A DNA stretch of 64,000 nucleotides. It comes from Thalassovita mangrovi. Lineage in GTDB: Bacteria > Pseudomonadota > Alphaproteobacteria > Rhodobacterales > Rhodobacteraceae. The position numbers were made by a program, and so were the translations under genes. Shown here piece after piece: positions 26,823 to 36,546 of this stretch (position 1 is the stretch's first letter; every line of letters begins with the position of its first letter). The DNA is taken from NCBI RefSeq assembly GCF_009857745.1, contig NZ_WWEN01000002.1, positions 558,001 through 622,000 of the forward strand, read 5' to 3'. The notes beneath the pieces are model-generated. The model did no database searches. It was not told where the DNA came from and was given only the letters and a program-made list of their open reading frames with translations.

Positions 26823-28121
26823 ATGCCCCTGAACACCCAGATCCCCCAACACATCCGCAAACTGGCGCAGATCTCCGATCGGGCGCGGTCCCTGACGGGT
26901 CGATTGAAACCGGCACCGAAGGGCGGGAAACGGGCGGTTCGGCAATCGGTGGCGCAGCCGCTGCCCACCGACGCGCTGGATATTCCGGTCTGCGACATCA
27001 GCCTGGAACAGGCCGACCGCAGCGCGCTGGAACAGCGCGGCCAGTTCCTGGCGCGCCAGGACATGTGGGAAGAACTGGGTCAGGAAATCCGCGATTACGA
27101 CCGGTCGCGCGCGGTGACCGCGGGCGGCATGTCCAAGGCCGACCTGCTGGTGCTTGGCGCGCGCAGCGATGTGACCGCCCCGGTGCTGGCCGCCTTCGCC
27201 GATCCCGCGCTGATGCCGCAGCACGCCCCGCGCCACGGGCTGCGCGATCTGGAAATCGTTCTCGAAGACCACCCCGGCGACTACGGCGTCGCCCTGGTGG
27301 TGATCAACGCCTATATCGACATCGCCTGGGCCTGGCGCGGCGAGGGTTGGATTTCCGACCTGCCCTCAAGGCAGCGGCGCGAATTCGAAACCCGGATGCG
27401 GCGGGCGGCGGAAATACTCGACCACTTCAACCCGTTCGAACATGACAGCCCGGCGCTGGCCGCCACCCGCTGCGCGCTGCTGGCCGTGCAGGCCGCCGCC
27501 GATCAGCGCATCGCCGATGATTACGAGGACCTGATCGAACTCGATCCGGCCAATCCCCGCCATATGCGCGCCTTCGGCAATCACCTGCTGCCGCGCTGGT
27601 TCGGCAGCTATCAGCAGCTGGAAATCGGCGCCCGCCGCAGCGCCATCCTGACCCGCGACATCTGGGGCATGGGCGGCTATGCCTGGACCTATCTCGACGC
27701 GCTGTCGGTCGATCCCAGGGCGATCGAGATGCTGGATGTCGATTTCTTCACCGACGCGATGCGCGACATTCTGCAGCGCCGCCCCGACCAGCATATCGTC
27801 AACAGCTTCGCCGCCTTCTGCGCGGTGACGCTGCAGCAGGAGCGGTTCCAGACACCCGCACACGCCGAGGCCGCCGCCGCCATCGCCCGCGCCTTCGACT
27901 GGATCCTGCGCGACCACCTGCGCGAAGTGCATCCGATGATCTGGGCCATGGCCAACGAGGACCCCACCCGCGCCTCCGGCCCTGCCGCCCTGGACAGCAT
28001 CGCCCGCGACGGCGAAAAGCGCGCCCTGCACCGCATTGCCAGCCATTTCGCCGCCGATATCCGCCAGGGCGCCCGCATCGTGTTCGACGAAAGCGGCCCG
28101 ATGGTGATTTCGCCGCGCTAA
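26823..28121 (+). CDS. Uncharacterised conserved-looking protein, 432 aa
   Basis: I do not recognise a family. The protein has no signal peptide and no membrane helices. After a basic N-terminal stretch (about residues 1-45) it is largely alpha-helical, with many Ala/Arg-rich segments such as MRRAAEILDHFNPFEHDSPA (about 197) and a helical-repeat feel (TPR-like at best). Trp/Tyr-rich DIAWAWRGEGWISDLP (about 165) and ILTRDIWGMGGYAWTYLDA (about 280) would be the best search handles. Codon use fits the host. It stands alone: the SDR gene is 201 bp upstream and gatB 97 bp downstream. Confidence 0.75.
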   Translation: MPLNTQIPQHIRKLAQISDRARSLTGRLKPAPKGGKRAVRQSVAQPLPTDALDIPVCDISLEQADRSALEQRGQFLARQDMWEELGQEIRDYDRSRAVTAGGMSKADLLVLGARSDVTAPVLAAFADPALMPQHAPRHGLRDLEIVLEDHPGDYGVALVVINAYIDIAWAWRGEGWISDLPSRQRREFETRMRRAAEILDHFNPFEHDSPALAATRCALLAVQAAADQRIADDYEDLIELDPANPRHMRAFGNHLLPRWFGSYQQLEIGARRSAILTRDIWGMGGYAWTYLDALSVDPRAIEMLDVDFFTDAMRDILQRRPDQHIVNSFAAFCAVTLQQERFQTPAHAEAAAAIARAFDWILRDHLREVHPMIWAMANEDPTRASGPAALDSIARDGEKRALHRIASHFAADIRQGARIVFDESGPMVISPR

Positions 28122-28218
28122 TCGCCTCAGACGGGCGCGAAACCCGCCTGCCCTCTTGCCCCCTCCGCGCCCCTGTCCTAGAAGGCGGTTTGAACCCCGT
28201 GACTAAAGGACGGACGCG

Positions 28219-29730
28219 ATGTTGGACCTGACCTATGAGACCCCCAAGCCCAAGGTGATCGCCGGGGCGAAGCATGACTGGGAACTTGTGATCGGCATGG
28301 AGGTCCATGCCCAGGTCAGCTCCAAGGCGAAACTGTTCTCCGGCGCCTCGACCAAATTCGGCGCCGAGCCCAATTCCAACGTGTCCTTCGTCGACGCCGC
28401 GATGCCCGGCATGTTGCCGGTGATCAACGAATTCTGTGTCGAACAGGCGGTGCGCACCGGGCTGGGCCTGAAGGCCGAAATTCACCTGTGGTCCGCCTTC
28501 GACCGGAAAAACTATTTCTACCCCGACCTGCCGCAGGGCTATCAGATCAGCCAGCTCTACCACCCGATCGTGGGCGAAGGTGAAATCCTCGTCGACATGG
28601 GGCCGGGAGTAGCGCGCAAGGTACGCATCGAACGCATCCACCTGGAACAGGATGCCGGCAAGTCGATCCACGACATGGACCCGAACATGTCCTTTGTCGA
28701 TCTCAACCGGACCGGCGTGGCGCTGATGGAAATCGTCAGCCGCCCCGACATCCGCGGCCCCGAGGAAGCGGCGGCCTATGTCACCAAGATGCGCCAGATC
28801 CTGCGCTACCTGGGCACCTGCGACGGCAACATGCAAAACGGCAACCTGCGCGCCGACGTGAACGTGTCGATCTGCCGCCCCGGCGCTTACGAGAAATACC
28901 AGGAAACCCAGGATTTCTCGCATCTGGGCACCCGCTGCGAAATCAAGAACATGAACTCGATGCGCTTCATCCAGGCCGCGATCGAGGTCGAAGCGCGCCG
29001 CCAGATCGCCATTGTCGAGGCCGGCGGCGAGGTCGAACAGGAAACCCGGCTCTATGACCCGGACAAGAACGAAACCCGTTCGATGCGCTCGAAGGAAGAG
29101 GCGCACGATTACCGCTACTTCCCCTGCCCCGACCTGCTGCCGCTGGAAATCGAACAGGGTTGGGTCGACGATATCGCCAAGTCGCTGCCGGAACTGCCGG
29201 ATCAGAAGAAGGCGCGTTTCGTGGGCGATTTCGGCCTGTCCGAATACGACGCCTCGGTTCTGACCGCGGAAGTGGAAGCGGCCGATTACTTCGAGCAAGT
29301 CGCCGAAGGCCGCGATGGCAAGATGGCCGCGAACTGGGTGATCAACGAACTGTTCGGCCGTCTGAAAAAGGACGATACCGAGATCGCAGACAGCCCGGTC
29401 AGCCCCGAACAGCTGGGCAAGATCATCGGTCTGATCGGCTCGGACGCGATTTCCGGCAAGATCGCCAAGGACCTGTTCGAGATCGTCTATACCGAGGGCG
29501 GCGATCCCGAGAAGATCGTGGAAGAGCGCGGCATGAAACAGGTCACCGACACCGGCGCCATCGAAGCGGCGGTGGACGAGGTGATCGCCGCCAACCCCGC
29601 CCAGGTCGAAAAGGCCAAGCAGAACCCGAAACTGGCGGGCTGGTTCGTCGGCCAGGTGATGAAATCCACCGGCGGCAAGGCCAACCCGAAGGCGGTGAAC
29701 GACTTGGTGGCGCAGAAGCTCGGCCTGTAA
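28219..29730 (+). CDS. gatB: Asp/Glu-tRNA amidotransferase subunit B
   Basis: 503-aa GatB, the kinase/tRNA-binding subunit of the GatCAB complex that converts Glu-tRNA(Gln) and Asp-tRNA(Asn) to Gln- and Asn-tRNA. N-terminal [20 protein letters not shown], the PGMLPVIN segment, [18 protein letters not shown] and the [11 protein letters not shown] box are diagnostic. The C-terminal ~150 residues are the YqeY-like helical tRNA domain ending in [16 protein letters not shown]. Length is at the long end of the usual range. The ATG is preceded by aaagga. gatA and gatC are not in this window. Confidence 0.97.
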   Translation: MLDLTYETPKPKVIAGAKHDWELVIGMEVHAQVSSKAKLFSGASTKFGAEPNSNVSFVDAAMPGMLPVINEFCVEQAVRTGLGLKAEIHLWSAFDRKNYFYPDLPQGYQISQLYHPIVGEGEILVDMGPGVARKVRIERIHLEQDAGKSIHDMDPNMSFVDLNRTGVALMEIVSRPDIRGPEEAAAYVTKMRQILRYLGTCDGNMQNGNLRADVNVSICRPGAYEKYQETQDFSHLGTRCEIKNMNSMRFIQAAIEVEARRQIAIVEAGGEVEQETRLYDPDKNETRSMRSKEEAHDYRYFPCPDLLPLEIEQGWVDDIAKSLPELPDQKKARFVGDFGLSEYDASVLTAEVEAADYFEQVAEGRDGKMAANWVINELFGRLKKDDTEIADSPVSPEQLGKIIGLIGSDAISGKIAKDLFEIVYTEGGDPEKIVEERGMKQVTDTGAIEAAVDEVIAANPAQVEKAKQNPKLAGWFVGQVMKSTGGKANPKAVNDLVAQKLGL

Positions 29731-29739
29731 TCAAGCGGT

Positions 29740-29970
29740 GCGCCCTTTCAGGGCGCGCTGGTTGAGCTTTGCCCCAGGGGCAAAGCGGTGCGGGGGCGCT
29801 GCCCCCGGCGCCCGTGCCGGGCGACTCCCCCGGAGTATTTGGACCAAGAAGAAGACCGAAGAACGCCATTTCTTCTTGGCGCAAATACTCCCGCCGGAGG
29901 CGAACCCGAAAGAAAATGCCCGAAGGGATTTTCTTGAGATATAAGGCGCGCCCGGAACGGGCGCACAATC
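29740..29970 (+). repeat. Structured intergenic repeat, copy B
   Basis: About 230 bp between gatB and the thioesterase gene. In order it holds GCGCCCTttcAGGGCGC (29740-29756), a GGGGGC..GCCCCC hairpin (about 29793), a long stem between 29832-29853 and 29870-29891 (GGAGTATTTG pairs with CAAATACTCC, 20 of 22 positions complementary), an AAGAAAATG-type hairpin, and GCGCCCGgaaCGGGCGC ending in ACAATC. Modules and order match copy C at 44628-44842. No coding potential is convincing. It fills most of the 325-bp gap here. Confidence 0.88.
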
Positions 29971-30055
29971 TGACAACGGGATTTCCCTTTGCGCCGCAAG
30001 CGGCAAAGCGTCTAGGGTCGGCGGCGGAAATGCACGATTGAAGGATTGCCGAGAG

Positions 30056-30541
30056 ATGACGACCGCCACGCCCTTCATGTCCTCCGACATGGAAGTCCTG
30101 CCCGAATGGATCGATTATAACGGCCACCTGAACATGGCCTATTACAACGTACTGTTCGATCACGGCGCCGATCAGGCTTTCGAACTGATGGGCTTCGGCC
30201 CCGATTACGCCGCCAAACGCAAGATGACCACCTATACGGCGGAATTTCATGTCCGCTATCTGCGCGAAGTGCATCAGGGCGACAAGGTGCGGGTCGCGTT
30301 CCAGCTGCTCGATGCCGACGAGAAGCGGTTCCATTTCTGCCAGTGGCTCTATCACGAAGACGGCTGGCTGTCGGCCACCGGCGAGGGGCTGGGGCTGCAT
30401 ATCGACATGTCGGGGCCGCGCGTCGCCCCCTATCCGCCGGACGTGGCCGAAAAGGTGATGGCGCTGAAACAGGCCCATGCCGGGCTGCCGAAGCCCGATT
30501 TCGTCGGTCAGCCGATCGGTATCCGGCGCAAGGACGGCTGA
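30056..30541 (+). CDS. Hotdog-fold acyl-CoA thioesterase family protein
   Basis: A 161-aa thioesterase of the 4-hydroxybenzoyl-CoA-thioesterase-like hotdog class. The motif EWIDYNGHLNMAYYNVLFDH near residue 20 contains the N-terminal catalytic region (D/N-G-H), and TAEFHVRYLREVHQGDKVRV near 65 is the typical second strand-helix unit. Related proteins hydrolyse betainyl-CoA or other short acyl-CoAs; the substrate here is unknown. I start at 30056 (ATG preceded by aagga and gagag); a TTG at 30038 is unlikely. A DUF4177 gene follows 71 bp later on the same strand. Confidence 0.85.
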   Translation: MTTATPFMSSDMEVLPEWIDYNGHLNMAYYNVLFDHGADQAFELMGFGPDYAAKRKMTTYTAEFHVRYLREVHQGDKVRVAFQLLDADEKRFHFCQWLYHEDGWLSATGEGLGLHIDMSGPRVAPYPPDVAEKVMALKQAHAGLPKPDFVGQPIGIRRKDG

Positions 30542-30612
30542 GCGGCGAGAGGCGTTTGAAGCGGGGGCCTCGCGCTGCTAGGCTGCACGGGATTTCAAGG
30601 ACGGATTTCACG

Positions 30613-30963
30613 ATGACGATCTATGAGTACAAGGTTCTGCCCGCCCCTGCCAAGGGCGCCAGGGCGCGCGGCGTGAAAGGCCCCGGCGCGCGGCTGGCGC
30701 ATGGGTTTGAGACCCTGCTGAACGACATGGCCCGCGACGGCTGGGAATTCCAGCGCGCCGAAACCCTGCCCAGCGAGGAACGCCAGGGCCTGACCCATTC
30801 CAGCACCGGTTTCCGCACCTTCCTGGTGTTCCGCCGCCCCCGGCCCGGCGATATCGCGGAGTTCGATCCGCGACCGGCCGATCTAAACGAAACACCAACC
30901 GACGACGACCCGGACAACCCGGACGAGCAGGATACCGGCGAAGACGACACCGGGAAAGAATAG
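30613..30963 (+). CDS. DUF4177 domain protein
   Basis: A 116-aa protein. The N-terminal ~75 residues form the small DUF4177 domain (MTIYEYKVLPAPAKG, then LNDMARDGWEFQRAETLP and FRTFLVFRRP). The C-terminal ~40 residues are a very acidic, disordered tail (runs of Asp, Glu and Pro around 95-115). Function is unknown. The longer reading frame that begins at 30343 runs through the thioesterase gene in another frame, so I use the ATG at 30613. Confidence 0.85.
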   Translation: MTIYEYKVLPAPAKGARARGVKGPGARLAHGFETLLNDMARDGWEFQRAETLPSEERQGLTHSSTGFRTFLVFRRPRPGDIAEFDPRPADLNETPTDDDPDNPDEQDTGEDDTGKE

Positions 30964-31285
30964 CCGCGGCACCACCCCGGTTTCGGCCAGACTGCCGCAG
31001 CGGGCTTGCAGAGCGCCCTTCGGCTTCCTACCTGTATCACCGGCATTGACCACCAGGGCCCCGGATCGACCAATCGGTTCCGCGCCCAGAGCCCCGTCAA
31101 GGGGCCCGGTTTCGGCGCGGCTGCGATGAATTTCGCTTTCATCCGGCACGGTTAAAACGCAACACGAAAACGCAAAGCGCAAACCCGCGGCGATCCGCGA
31201 TTTTCTGCTCATTTTCAGTCATGCCCCCTTCAATCTGGGGACAGATGGTCTAAACTCCACGGTCCGAGTCGAATAGGTGATCCAA
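30964..31285. other. Intergenic region before the J-domain gene
   Basis: About 320 bp with no convincing gene or RNA. The segment 31150-31200 is relatively A-rich (acgcaacacgaaaacgcaaa) and is the likeliest promoter area for the J-domain gene. I see no strong dyad or long hairpin. Confidence 0.5.
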
Positions 31286-31909
31286 ATGGAAAAATCAGAC
31301 CCCTTCGGGTTCGACATGTCGGTTAAGTCCGCCAAGAAGAAAAATCCGCGCGGCCGGCGCGGCATGTCTGGCGCGACCGAGACCTCGACCCGCCTTTGCG
31401 AGCATGAAGGATGTCAGGAGGCCGGCAAGTACCGCGCGCCCAAGGCGCCCGACGTGCTGGATGAATTCCGCTGGTTCTGCAAGGACCACGTGCGCGAATA
31501 TAACCAGAAATGGAGCTTCTTCGACGGCAAGACCGAAGCGGAGATGAACGCGCAGCATTCCAAGGACAAGGTCTGGGAACGCGAAACCAAGCGGATGGAC
31601 GACCCCGAGGCCCGCGCCTGGGCACGGCTGGGGATCGAGGATCCGCATCAAGTGCTGGGTGGCAACGCGACGCAGAATCCGGGCAAGTCGGGTGGCGCGG
31701 GTCGCCGCCTGCCGCCGACCGAACAACGGGCGGTCGATATCCTCGAAGCCGAGGTACATTGGGACAAAGCGGCGATCCGCAAGGCCTACAAGAAGCTGAT
31801 CAAGGTGCTGCACCCCGACATGAACGGCGGCGACCGCAGCCAGGAAGAACAGCTGCAGGAAGTCATGTGGGCCTGGGACCAGATCAAGGACAGCCGCAAC
31901 TTCAAGTGA
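31286..31909 (+). CDS. J-domain (DnaJ-like) co-chaperone
   Basis: A 207-aa protein with the J domain at its C-terminus (about residues 150-205): RAVDILEAEVHWDKAAIRKA leads to the invariant HPD in VLHPDMNGGD, which should stimulate an Hsp70 ATPase. The N-terminal part is basic (KSAKKKNPRGRRG) and contains Cys/His residues (LCEHEGCQEAG and FCKDHV), possibly a small metal site. I start at 31286 with aggtg upstream; a GTG at 31277 is possible. A bidirectional-looking hairpin follows and separates it from the convergent cox cluster. Confidence 0.9.
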   Translation: MEKSDPFGFDMSVKSAKKKNPRGRRGMSGATETSTRLCEHEGCQEAGKYRAPKAPDVLDEFRWFCKDHVREYNQKWSFFDGKTEAEMNAQHSKDKVWERETKRMDDPEARAWARLGIEDPHQVLGGNATQNPGKSGGAGRRLPPTEQRAVDILEAEVHWDKAAIRKAYKKLIKVLHPDMNGGDRSQEEQLQEVMWAWDQIKDSRNFK

Positions 31910-31942
31910 CGGCCCGGCCCGGCACAGAGATCACCGAAAAGA

Positions 31943-31966
31943 AAAGGCGCCCCGACGGGCGCCTTT
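31943..31966. terminator. Hairpin between convergent J-domain and coxM genes
   Basis: Perfect 10-bp stem AAAGGCGCCC / GGGCGCCTTT, 4-nt loop, flanked by A-rich and T-rich ends. It can terminate transcription from both sides: 34 bp after the J-domain stop and 25 bp after coxM. Confidence 0.8.
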
Positions 31967-31990
31967 CCTGTTTTCGGAATATGGCGCGGA

Positions 31991-32773
31991 TCAGGCCGCG
32001 GCGACGGCCCGCTTGGTCAGCGTCTTGATCAGGCTGGCGCGGTATTGCGGCGTACCGTGCAGGTCACTGATCAGCCCGTCTGCGGATGCGGTCAGCCCGT
32101 CCACCGCCTCGGGGGTGAAATTGGCCGACAGCGCCTCTTCCGCCTCGGTCCAGCGGAACACGCCCTCTTCCGACGCGCCGGTCACCGCGACGCGCACGCC
32201 GTCGGCGGTCTTGGCCACGAAGACACCCGTGAGCGCGAAACGCGAGGCGGGCTGTTCGAACTTCTGGTAATTGGCCTTTTCCGGGATCGGGAATTTTACC
32301 GCGGTGATGATTTCGCCTTCCTCCAGCGCTGTGGTGAACACCCCGTCGAAGAAATCGTCCGCCGCGATTTCGCGCGCGTTGGTCACCACGGTCGCCCCGG
32401 TGCCCAGAACCGCAGAGGGGTAGCAGGCCGAGGGGTCGTTATTGGCCAGCGACCCGCCGATGGTGCCGCGATTGCGCACCGCCGGATCGCCGATGCCGCC
32501 CGCCAGCGCCGCCAGCGCCGGATAGGCCGTGGCCTCCGCCGCGACGGTGGCGTGGGTGGTGGCCGCGCCGATGGTCAGGGTACCGCCGTCAACCGACACG
32601 CCCTTGAGCGCGTCGATCCCGGTCAGGCTGACCAGTTTCGCCGGCGCGTTCAGCCGCTGTTTCATCGACGGGATCAGTGTCTGACCGCCGCTCAGCGGCA
32701 GGGTATCTTCGGCCTGAAGCGCCGCAACGGCGGCCTCCACGCTGGCCGGTTGTTCGAAATCGAAATTATACAT
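31991..32773 (-). CDS. coxM: Molybdenum hydroxylase FAD-binding subunit (CoxM-type)
   Basis: 260-aa medium subunit of a xanthine-dehydrogenase-family enzyme; it carries FAD and passes electrons from the Fe-S subunit. FAD contacts are visible: LSGGQTLIPSMKQRL near residue 32 and TIGGSLANNDPSACYPSAV near 105, followed by the CO-dehydrogenase flavoprotein C-terminal domain. An aggagg site precedes the start. It is the last gene of the coxG-S-L-M cluster. Because the large subunit lacks the form I active-site sequence, I use the cox symbol only for family; the substrate may not be CO. Confidence 0.92.
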   Translation of the reverse strand: MYNFDFEQPASVEAAVAALQAEDTLPLSGGQTLIPSMKQRLNAPAKLVSLTGIDALKGVSVDGGTLTIGAATTHATVAAEATAYPALAALAGGIGDPAVRNRGTIGGSLANNDPSACYPSAVLGTGATVVTNAREIAADDFFDGVFTTALEEGEIITAVKFPIPEKANYQKFEQPASRFALTGVFVAKTADGVRVAVTGASEEGVFRWTEAEEALSANFTPEAVDGLTASADGLISDLHGTPQYRASLIKTLTKRAVAAA

Positions 32774-32825
32774 CCTTGTTCCTCCTGCGAGGGTGCGGGG
32801 ACCAAGCCCCGCCCCGAGGTTGATA

Positions 32826-35201
32826 TCATTTCACCGACTGGATCGCGTTCCAGACGCGCGACGGGCTGAGCGGCATGTCGATATGTTCGACAGGATAGCC
32901 GCCCCGATGCAGCGCGTCGATCACCGCGTTGACCAGCGCCGGCGGCGATCCGATCGCGCCCGCCTCGCCGCATCCCTTCACCCCGAGCGGATTGTGGGTG
33001 CACGGTGTCTGGCAGGAATGATCGACGCCGAAGCTGGGCACGTCCGCGGCGCGCGGCATCGCGTAATCCATGAAGGACCCGCTCAGCAACTGGCCGTTTT
33101 CGTCATAAGCCGCGTGTTCCAGCATCGCCTGTCCGATCCCCTGCGCCACGCCGCCATGGACCTGGCCTTCGACGATCATCGGGTTGATCACGTTGCCGAA
33201 ATCGTCCGCCGCGTTGAAGCTCAGGATGTCGATCGCGCCGGTATCGGGGTCCACTTCCACTTCGCAGAAATAGGCGCCCGACGGGTAGGTGAAGTTCGAC
33301 GGGTCGTAGAACGCCGTTTCCTCCAGCCCCGGTTCCAGGTCTTCCAGCGGGTAGTTGTGCGGCACGTAGGCGGCCAGGCAGACATCGCCCCAGGCCACCG
33401 ATTTGTCGGTGCCCGCCACCGAGAACTGACCGTCGGCCAGTTCGATATCGGCCTCCGAGGCCTCCATCAGGTGGGCGGCGATCTTCTTGGCCTTGTTGAT
33501 CACCTTTTCCGCCGCCTTGAACATGGCCGAACCGCCGACCGCGATGGACCGCGATCCGTAGGTGCCCATGCCCATCGGCGTTTTCGAGGTGTCGCCATGC
33601 ACGATATCGACCTGGGATTCGTCGATGCCGATCATTTCCGCGATCACTTGCGGGAAGGTGGTTTCGTGCCCCTGACCGTGGCTGTGCGACCCGGTCAGCA
33701 CGGAAATCGACCCGGTGGCATTGACCCGCACCGTGGCGCTTTCGTAAAGCCCCGCGCGCGCGCCCAGCTGGCCCACCAGGTTCGACGGCGCGATGCCGCA
33801 GGCCTCGATGTAATGGGCAAGCCCGATGCCGCGCAGCTTGCCGCGCGCCTTGCTTTCCGCCGCGCGGGCTTCGAAGTTGGCGTAATCGACCATCTTCAGC
33901 CCGGTATCGAGCGTGGCGTGGTAATTGCCGGTGTCGTAGCTCACCGCGACCGGAGTGTCATAGGGGAACTGTTCGGGCTTGATGAAGTTCTGCCGCCGCA
34001 GTTCCGCCGGGTCTACGCCCAACTCGCGCGCCGCCTTGTCGACCACCCGTTCCAGCTGGAACGTGGCTTCGGGCCGGCCGGCGCCGCGATAGGCATCCAC
34101 CGGCACGGTGTTGGTGAACACCGCCTTGACGTTCACGTAGATCAGCGGCGTTGTGTAGTTGCCCGCCATCAGCGTCCCGTGCAGCCAAGTCGGAACCGAG
34201 GGCGCGAAGGTCGACAGATAGGCGCCCATGTTGGCATGGGTGTCGGTGCGCAGCGCGACGAAATTGTTGTCGGCATCCAGCGCCAGTTCGATCTTGGTCA
34301 CGTGATCGCGGCCATGGGCGTCGGAAATGAACGCCTCAGAGCGGCTGGCGGTCCATTTCACCGGGCGGTTCACCACCTTGGCGGCGAAGGTGACGAAGGC
34401 TTCTTCGGCGTAATGGAAGATCTTGGTGCCGAAGCCGCCGCCCACATCGGGCGCCACCACCCGCAGCTTGTGTTCGGGAATGCCCAGCACGAAGGCGCCC
34501 ATCAGCAGGCGGATCACATGCGGGTTCTGCGAGGTGGTGTAGAGCGTGTGTTCGTCCGTGCCGCGGCTGTAATCGCCGATTGCGACGCGCGGTTCCATCG
34601 GGTTGGCGACCAGACGGTTGTTGGTCAGCTCCAGCGTGGTGACATGGGCGGCGTTCTTGATCGCCTCATCCACCGCGTCCTTGTTTTCCTCGACGAAACC
34701 CCAGTCGTAGCAGAGGTTCGAGGTCAGATCGTCGTGCACCTTGGGCGCGCCCGCGGCCAGCGCCGCCTTCATGTCGACCACCGCGGGCAGTTCGTCGATA
34801 TCCACGACAATCGCCTCGGCCGCGTCGCGCGCGATTTCCGGCGTTTCGGCCACCACGGCGGCAATCGGATCGCCCACGTGGCGCACCTTGCCCTCGGCCA
34901 GGATCGGGTGCTTGGGTTCCTGCATCGCTTCGCCGAACCGGTCGGTCACCTGCCAGCCGCAGGGCAGCCCGCCTACCGCTTCGAAATCCTTGGCGGTAAA
35001 GACCTTCAGCACGCCCTCCATCGCCTCGGCTGCCGAGGCGTCGATGCTGTTGATCGTCCCGTGCGCCACGTCCGAGCGCAGGAAATGGACATAAGCCTGT
35101 CCGTGGATGTTGATGTCGTCGGTGTAATTTCCGGCCCCGGTCAGGAACCGTATGTCTTCGCGCCGCTTCGGGCTGGCGCCGATGCCATGATCTTTCGGCA
35201 T
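32826..35201 (-). CDS. coxL: Molybdenum hydroxylase large subunit, form II (AYRGAGR) type
   Basis: 791-aa molybdopterin subunit that holds the active site. It shows [19 protein letters not shown] at the N-terminus, GGGFGTKIF around 270 and, decisive for subtype, [16 protein letters not shown] around 388. True aerobic CO dehydrogenases (form I) carry AYxCSFR there; AYRGAGR defines form II, whose CO activity is doubtful in many bacteria. The catalytic Glu is in [13 protein letters not shown] near the C-terminus. The gene has a gggagg site. Maturation genes (coxD, coxE, coxF) are not in this window. Confidence 0.93.
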   Translation of the reverse strand: MPKDHGIGASPKRREDIRFLTGAGNYTDDINIHGQAYVHFLRSDVAHGTINSIDASAAEAMEGVLKVFTAKDFEAVGGLPCGWQVTDRFGEAMQEPKHPILAEGKVRHVGDPIAAVVAETPEIARDAAEAIVVDIDELPAVVDMKAALAAGAPKVHDDLTSNLCYDWGFVEENKDAVDEAIKNAAHVTTLELTNNRLVANPMEPRVAIGDYSRGTDEHTLYTTSQNPHVIRLLMGAFVLGIPEHKLRVVAPDVGGGFGTKIFHYAEEAFVTFAAKVVNRPVKWTASRSEAFISDAHGRDHVTKIELALDADNNFVALRTDTHANMGAYLSTFAPSVPTWLHGTLMAGNYTTPLIYVNVKAVFTNTVPVDAYRGAGRPEATFQLERVVDKAARELGVDPAELRRQNFIKPEQFPYDTPVAVSYDTGNYHATLDTGLKMVDYANFEARAAESKARGKLRGIGLAHYIEACGIAPSNLVGQLGARAGLYESATVRVNATGSISVLTGSHSHGQGHETTFPQVIAEMIGIDESQVDIVHGDTSKTPMGMGTYGSRSIAVGGSAMFKAAEKVINKAKKIAAHLMEASEADIELADGQFSVAGTDKSVAWGDVCLAAYVPHNYPLEDLEPGLEETAFYDPSNFTYPSGAYFCEVEVDPDTGAIDILSFNAADDFGNVINPMIVEGQVHGGVAQGIGQAMLEHAAYDENGQLLSGSFMDYAMPRAADVPSFGVDHSCQTPCTHNPLGVKGCGEAGAIGSPPALVNAVIDALHRGGYPVEHIDMPLSPSRVWNAIQSVK

Positions 35202-35302
35202 TTCAAATCCTCCCTGTGATCGGGTCCGGGTCCTCCCCCGGCCCTTTCATCTCATCGTTCTGAAATTACTTTATCCCCCGCGCGACACCCGCGCGGCGGC
35301 GA

Positions 35303-35788
35303 TCATTCCGCGGCCACCGCCGGCACGTCCTGACCGCTGGCGGCCATGATCGCGCGAACGATGTTGTGATAGCCGGTGCAGCGGCAGATATTGCCTTCGA
35401 GGTAATTGCGGATCTCGGCCTCGGTCGGCTTGGGGTTTTCCTTCAGCAGCGCCGCCGCCGACATCACCATGCCCGGGGTGCAGAAACCGCATTGCAGCCC
35501 GTGGTAATCCTGGAACGCCTGCTGGATCGTATTCAGCGACCCGTCGGCGCCCGCCTGGCCCTCGATGGTCGCCACATCGGCGCCCGCCGCTTCCTGCGCG
35601 AACATGGTGCAGGATTTCACCGCCTTGCCGTTCACATGCACCACGCAGGCCCCGCATTGCGAGGTATCGCAGCCGACATGGGTCCCGGTCAGGCCAAGGT
35701 TTTCGCGCAGGAATGTCGAAAGCAGCGTGCGCCCCTCGACATCGCCCGAAACCTCGCGGCCGTTCACTGTCATTTTCACTTCTGTCAT
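35303..35788 (-). CDS. coxS: Molybdenum hydroxylase [2Fe-2S] subunit (CoxS-type)
   Basis: 161-aa small subunit with two [2Fe-2S] clusters. The plant-ferredoxin-type ligands are in [21 protein letters not shown] (about residues 40-60, given in part) and the C-terminal cluster ligands in [10 protein letters not shown] and [12 protein letters not shown] (about 98-145). It accepts electrons from the Mo centre and hands them to FAD in CoxM. It lies 55 bp downstream of coxG and 101 bp upstream of coxL, all on the minus strand. gggaggg is the ribosome site. Confidence 0.95.
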   Translation of the reverse strand: MTEVKMTVNGREVSGDVEGRTLLSTFLRENLGLTGTHVGCDTSQCGACVVHVNGKAVKSCTMFAQEAAGADVATIEGQAGADGSLNTIQQAFQDYHGLQCGFCTPGMVMSAAALLKENPKPTEAEIRNYLEGNICRCTGYHNIVRAIMAASGQDVPAVAAE

Positions 35789-35843
35789 CGTGCCCTCCCT
35801 AAGCCGATAAACGTCGCTAATTCATCGTTAAAACAAACTGGGG

Positions 35844-36368
35844 TCATCCCCCGAAAACCTTCTTCACCCAGCCCTTTTTCTGTTCGCCTTCCGGGGCCTC
35901 ATCAGAGGCCTCTTCCGGCTCTGCCGGGCCTTCCACGGTGGTCTGGAACCGCTCGAAGAACTGGTCCGCCATCTTGCGCGCCACCCCGTCGATGATCCGG
36001 CTGCCCAGCTGCGCCAGCTTGCCGCCGACCTTGGCGTCGACCTCGTAGCTCAGCTTGGTGCCGCCCTCGGGCAGGTCTTCCAGCGTGACCTTGGCGCCGC
36101 CCTTGGCAAAACCGGCCGCGCCGCCCTTGCCTTCGCCGCTCAGGGTCAGGCTTTCGCCCTCGACGATATCCGACAGGCTGACCGCGCCCTTAAAGGTGGC
36201 CTTCACCGGGCCGACCTTCTGGGTCACGGTGGCTTCGAACCCGTCCTCGGGCGATCCGGTCATTTCCTGGCAGCCCGGAACGCATTCCTTCAGCACATCC
36301 GCCGACAACAAAGCGGCCCAGACGGTTTGCCGGTCCGCAGCTATTTCGCGGGAATCAGTCATTTGCAT
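35844..36368 (-). CDS. coxG: CoxG-like SRPBCC-fold protein
   Basis: 174-aa carbon-monoxide-dehydrogenase subunit G family protein of the START/SRPBCC fold. In Oligotropha-type systems CoxG recruits the enzyme to the membrane. Typical segments are AADRQTVWAALLSADVLKEC and VPGCQEM (residues about 10-40) and the glycine-rich GEGKGGAAGFAKGGAKVTLE. A low-complexity acidic stretch (EEASDEAPEGE) and a basic end (WVKKVFGG) replace a hydrophobic tail, so membrane contact would be electrostatic. It is the first gene of the cox cluster and diverges from the LuxR-type regulator. Confidence 0.88.
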   Translation of the reverse strand: MQMTDSREIAADRQTVWAALLSADVLKECVPGCQEMTGSPEDGFEATVTQKVGPVKATFKGAVSLSDIVEGESLTLSGEGKGGAAGFAKGGAKVTLEDLPEGGTKLSYEVDAKVGGKLAQLGSRIIDGVARKMADQFFERFQTTVEGPAEPEEASDEAPEGEQKKGWVKKVFGG

Positions 36369-36546
36369 CTGTTGGCCCTCCTGCTGTTTTAAAATCCTAG
36401 GCGCATTCGAGGCGCCTTTGCTATTCGACTATCGGCGTAGACCGGCGATTGCGCAAGCATCCTCGCATACGACTTTCGACCACTTTCCCGTGACCCGTGG
36501 GATTGCTAGTCTGGCAGGCAGTTCCGTTCCGCCAGAAGGGGAAGCC

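Noticed and set aside
32793-35219. An 808-codon plus-strand open frame opposite coxL
   Set aside because: Rich in His/Arg and without homologous motifs; the coxL reading on the minus strand has complete motifs and good ribosome sites.
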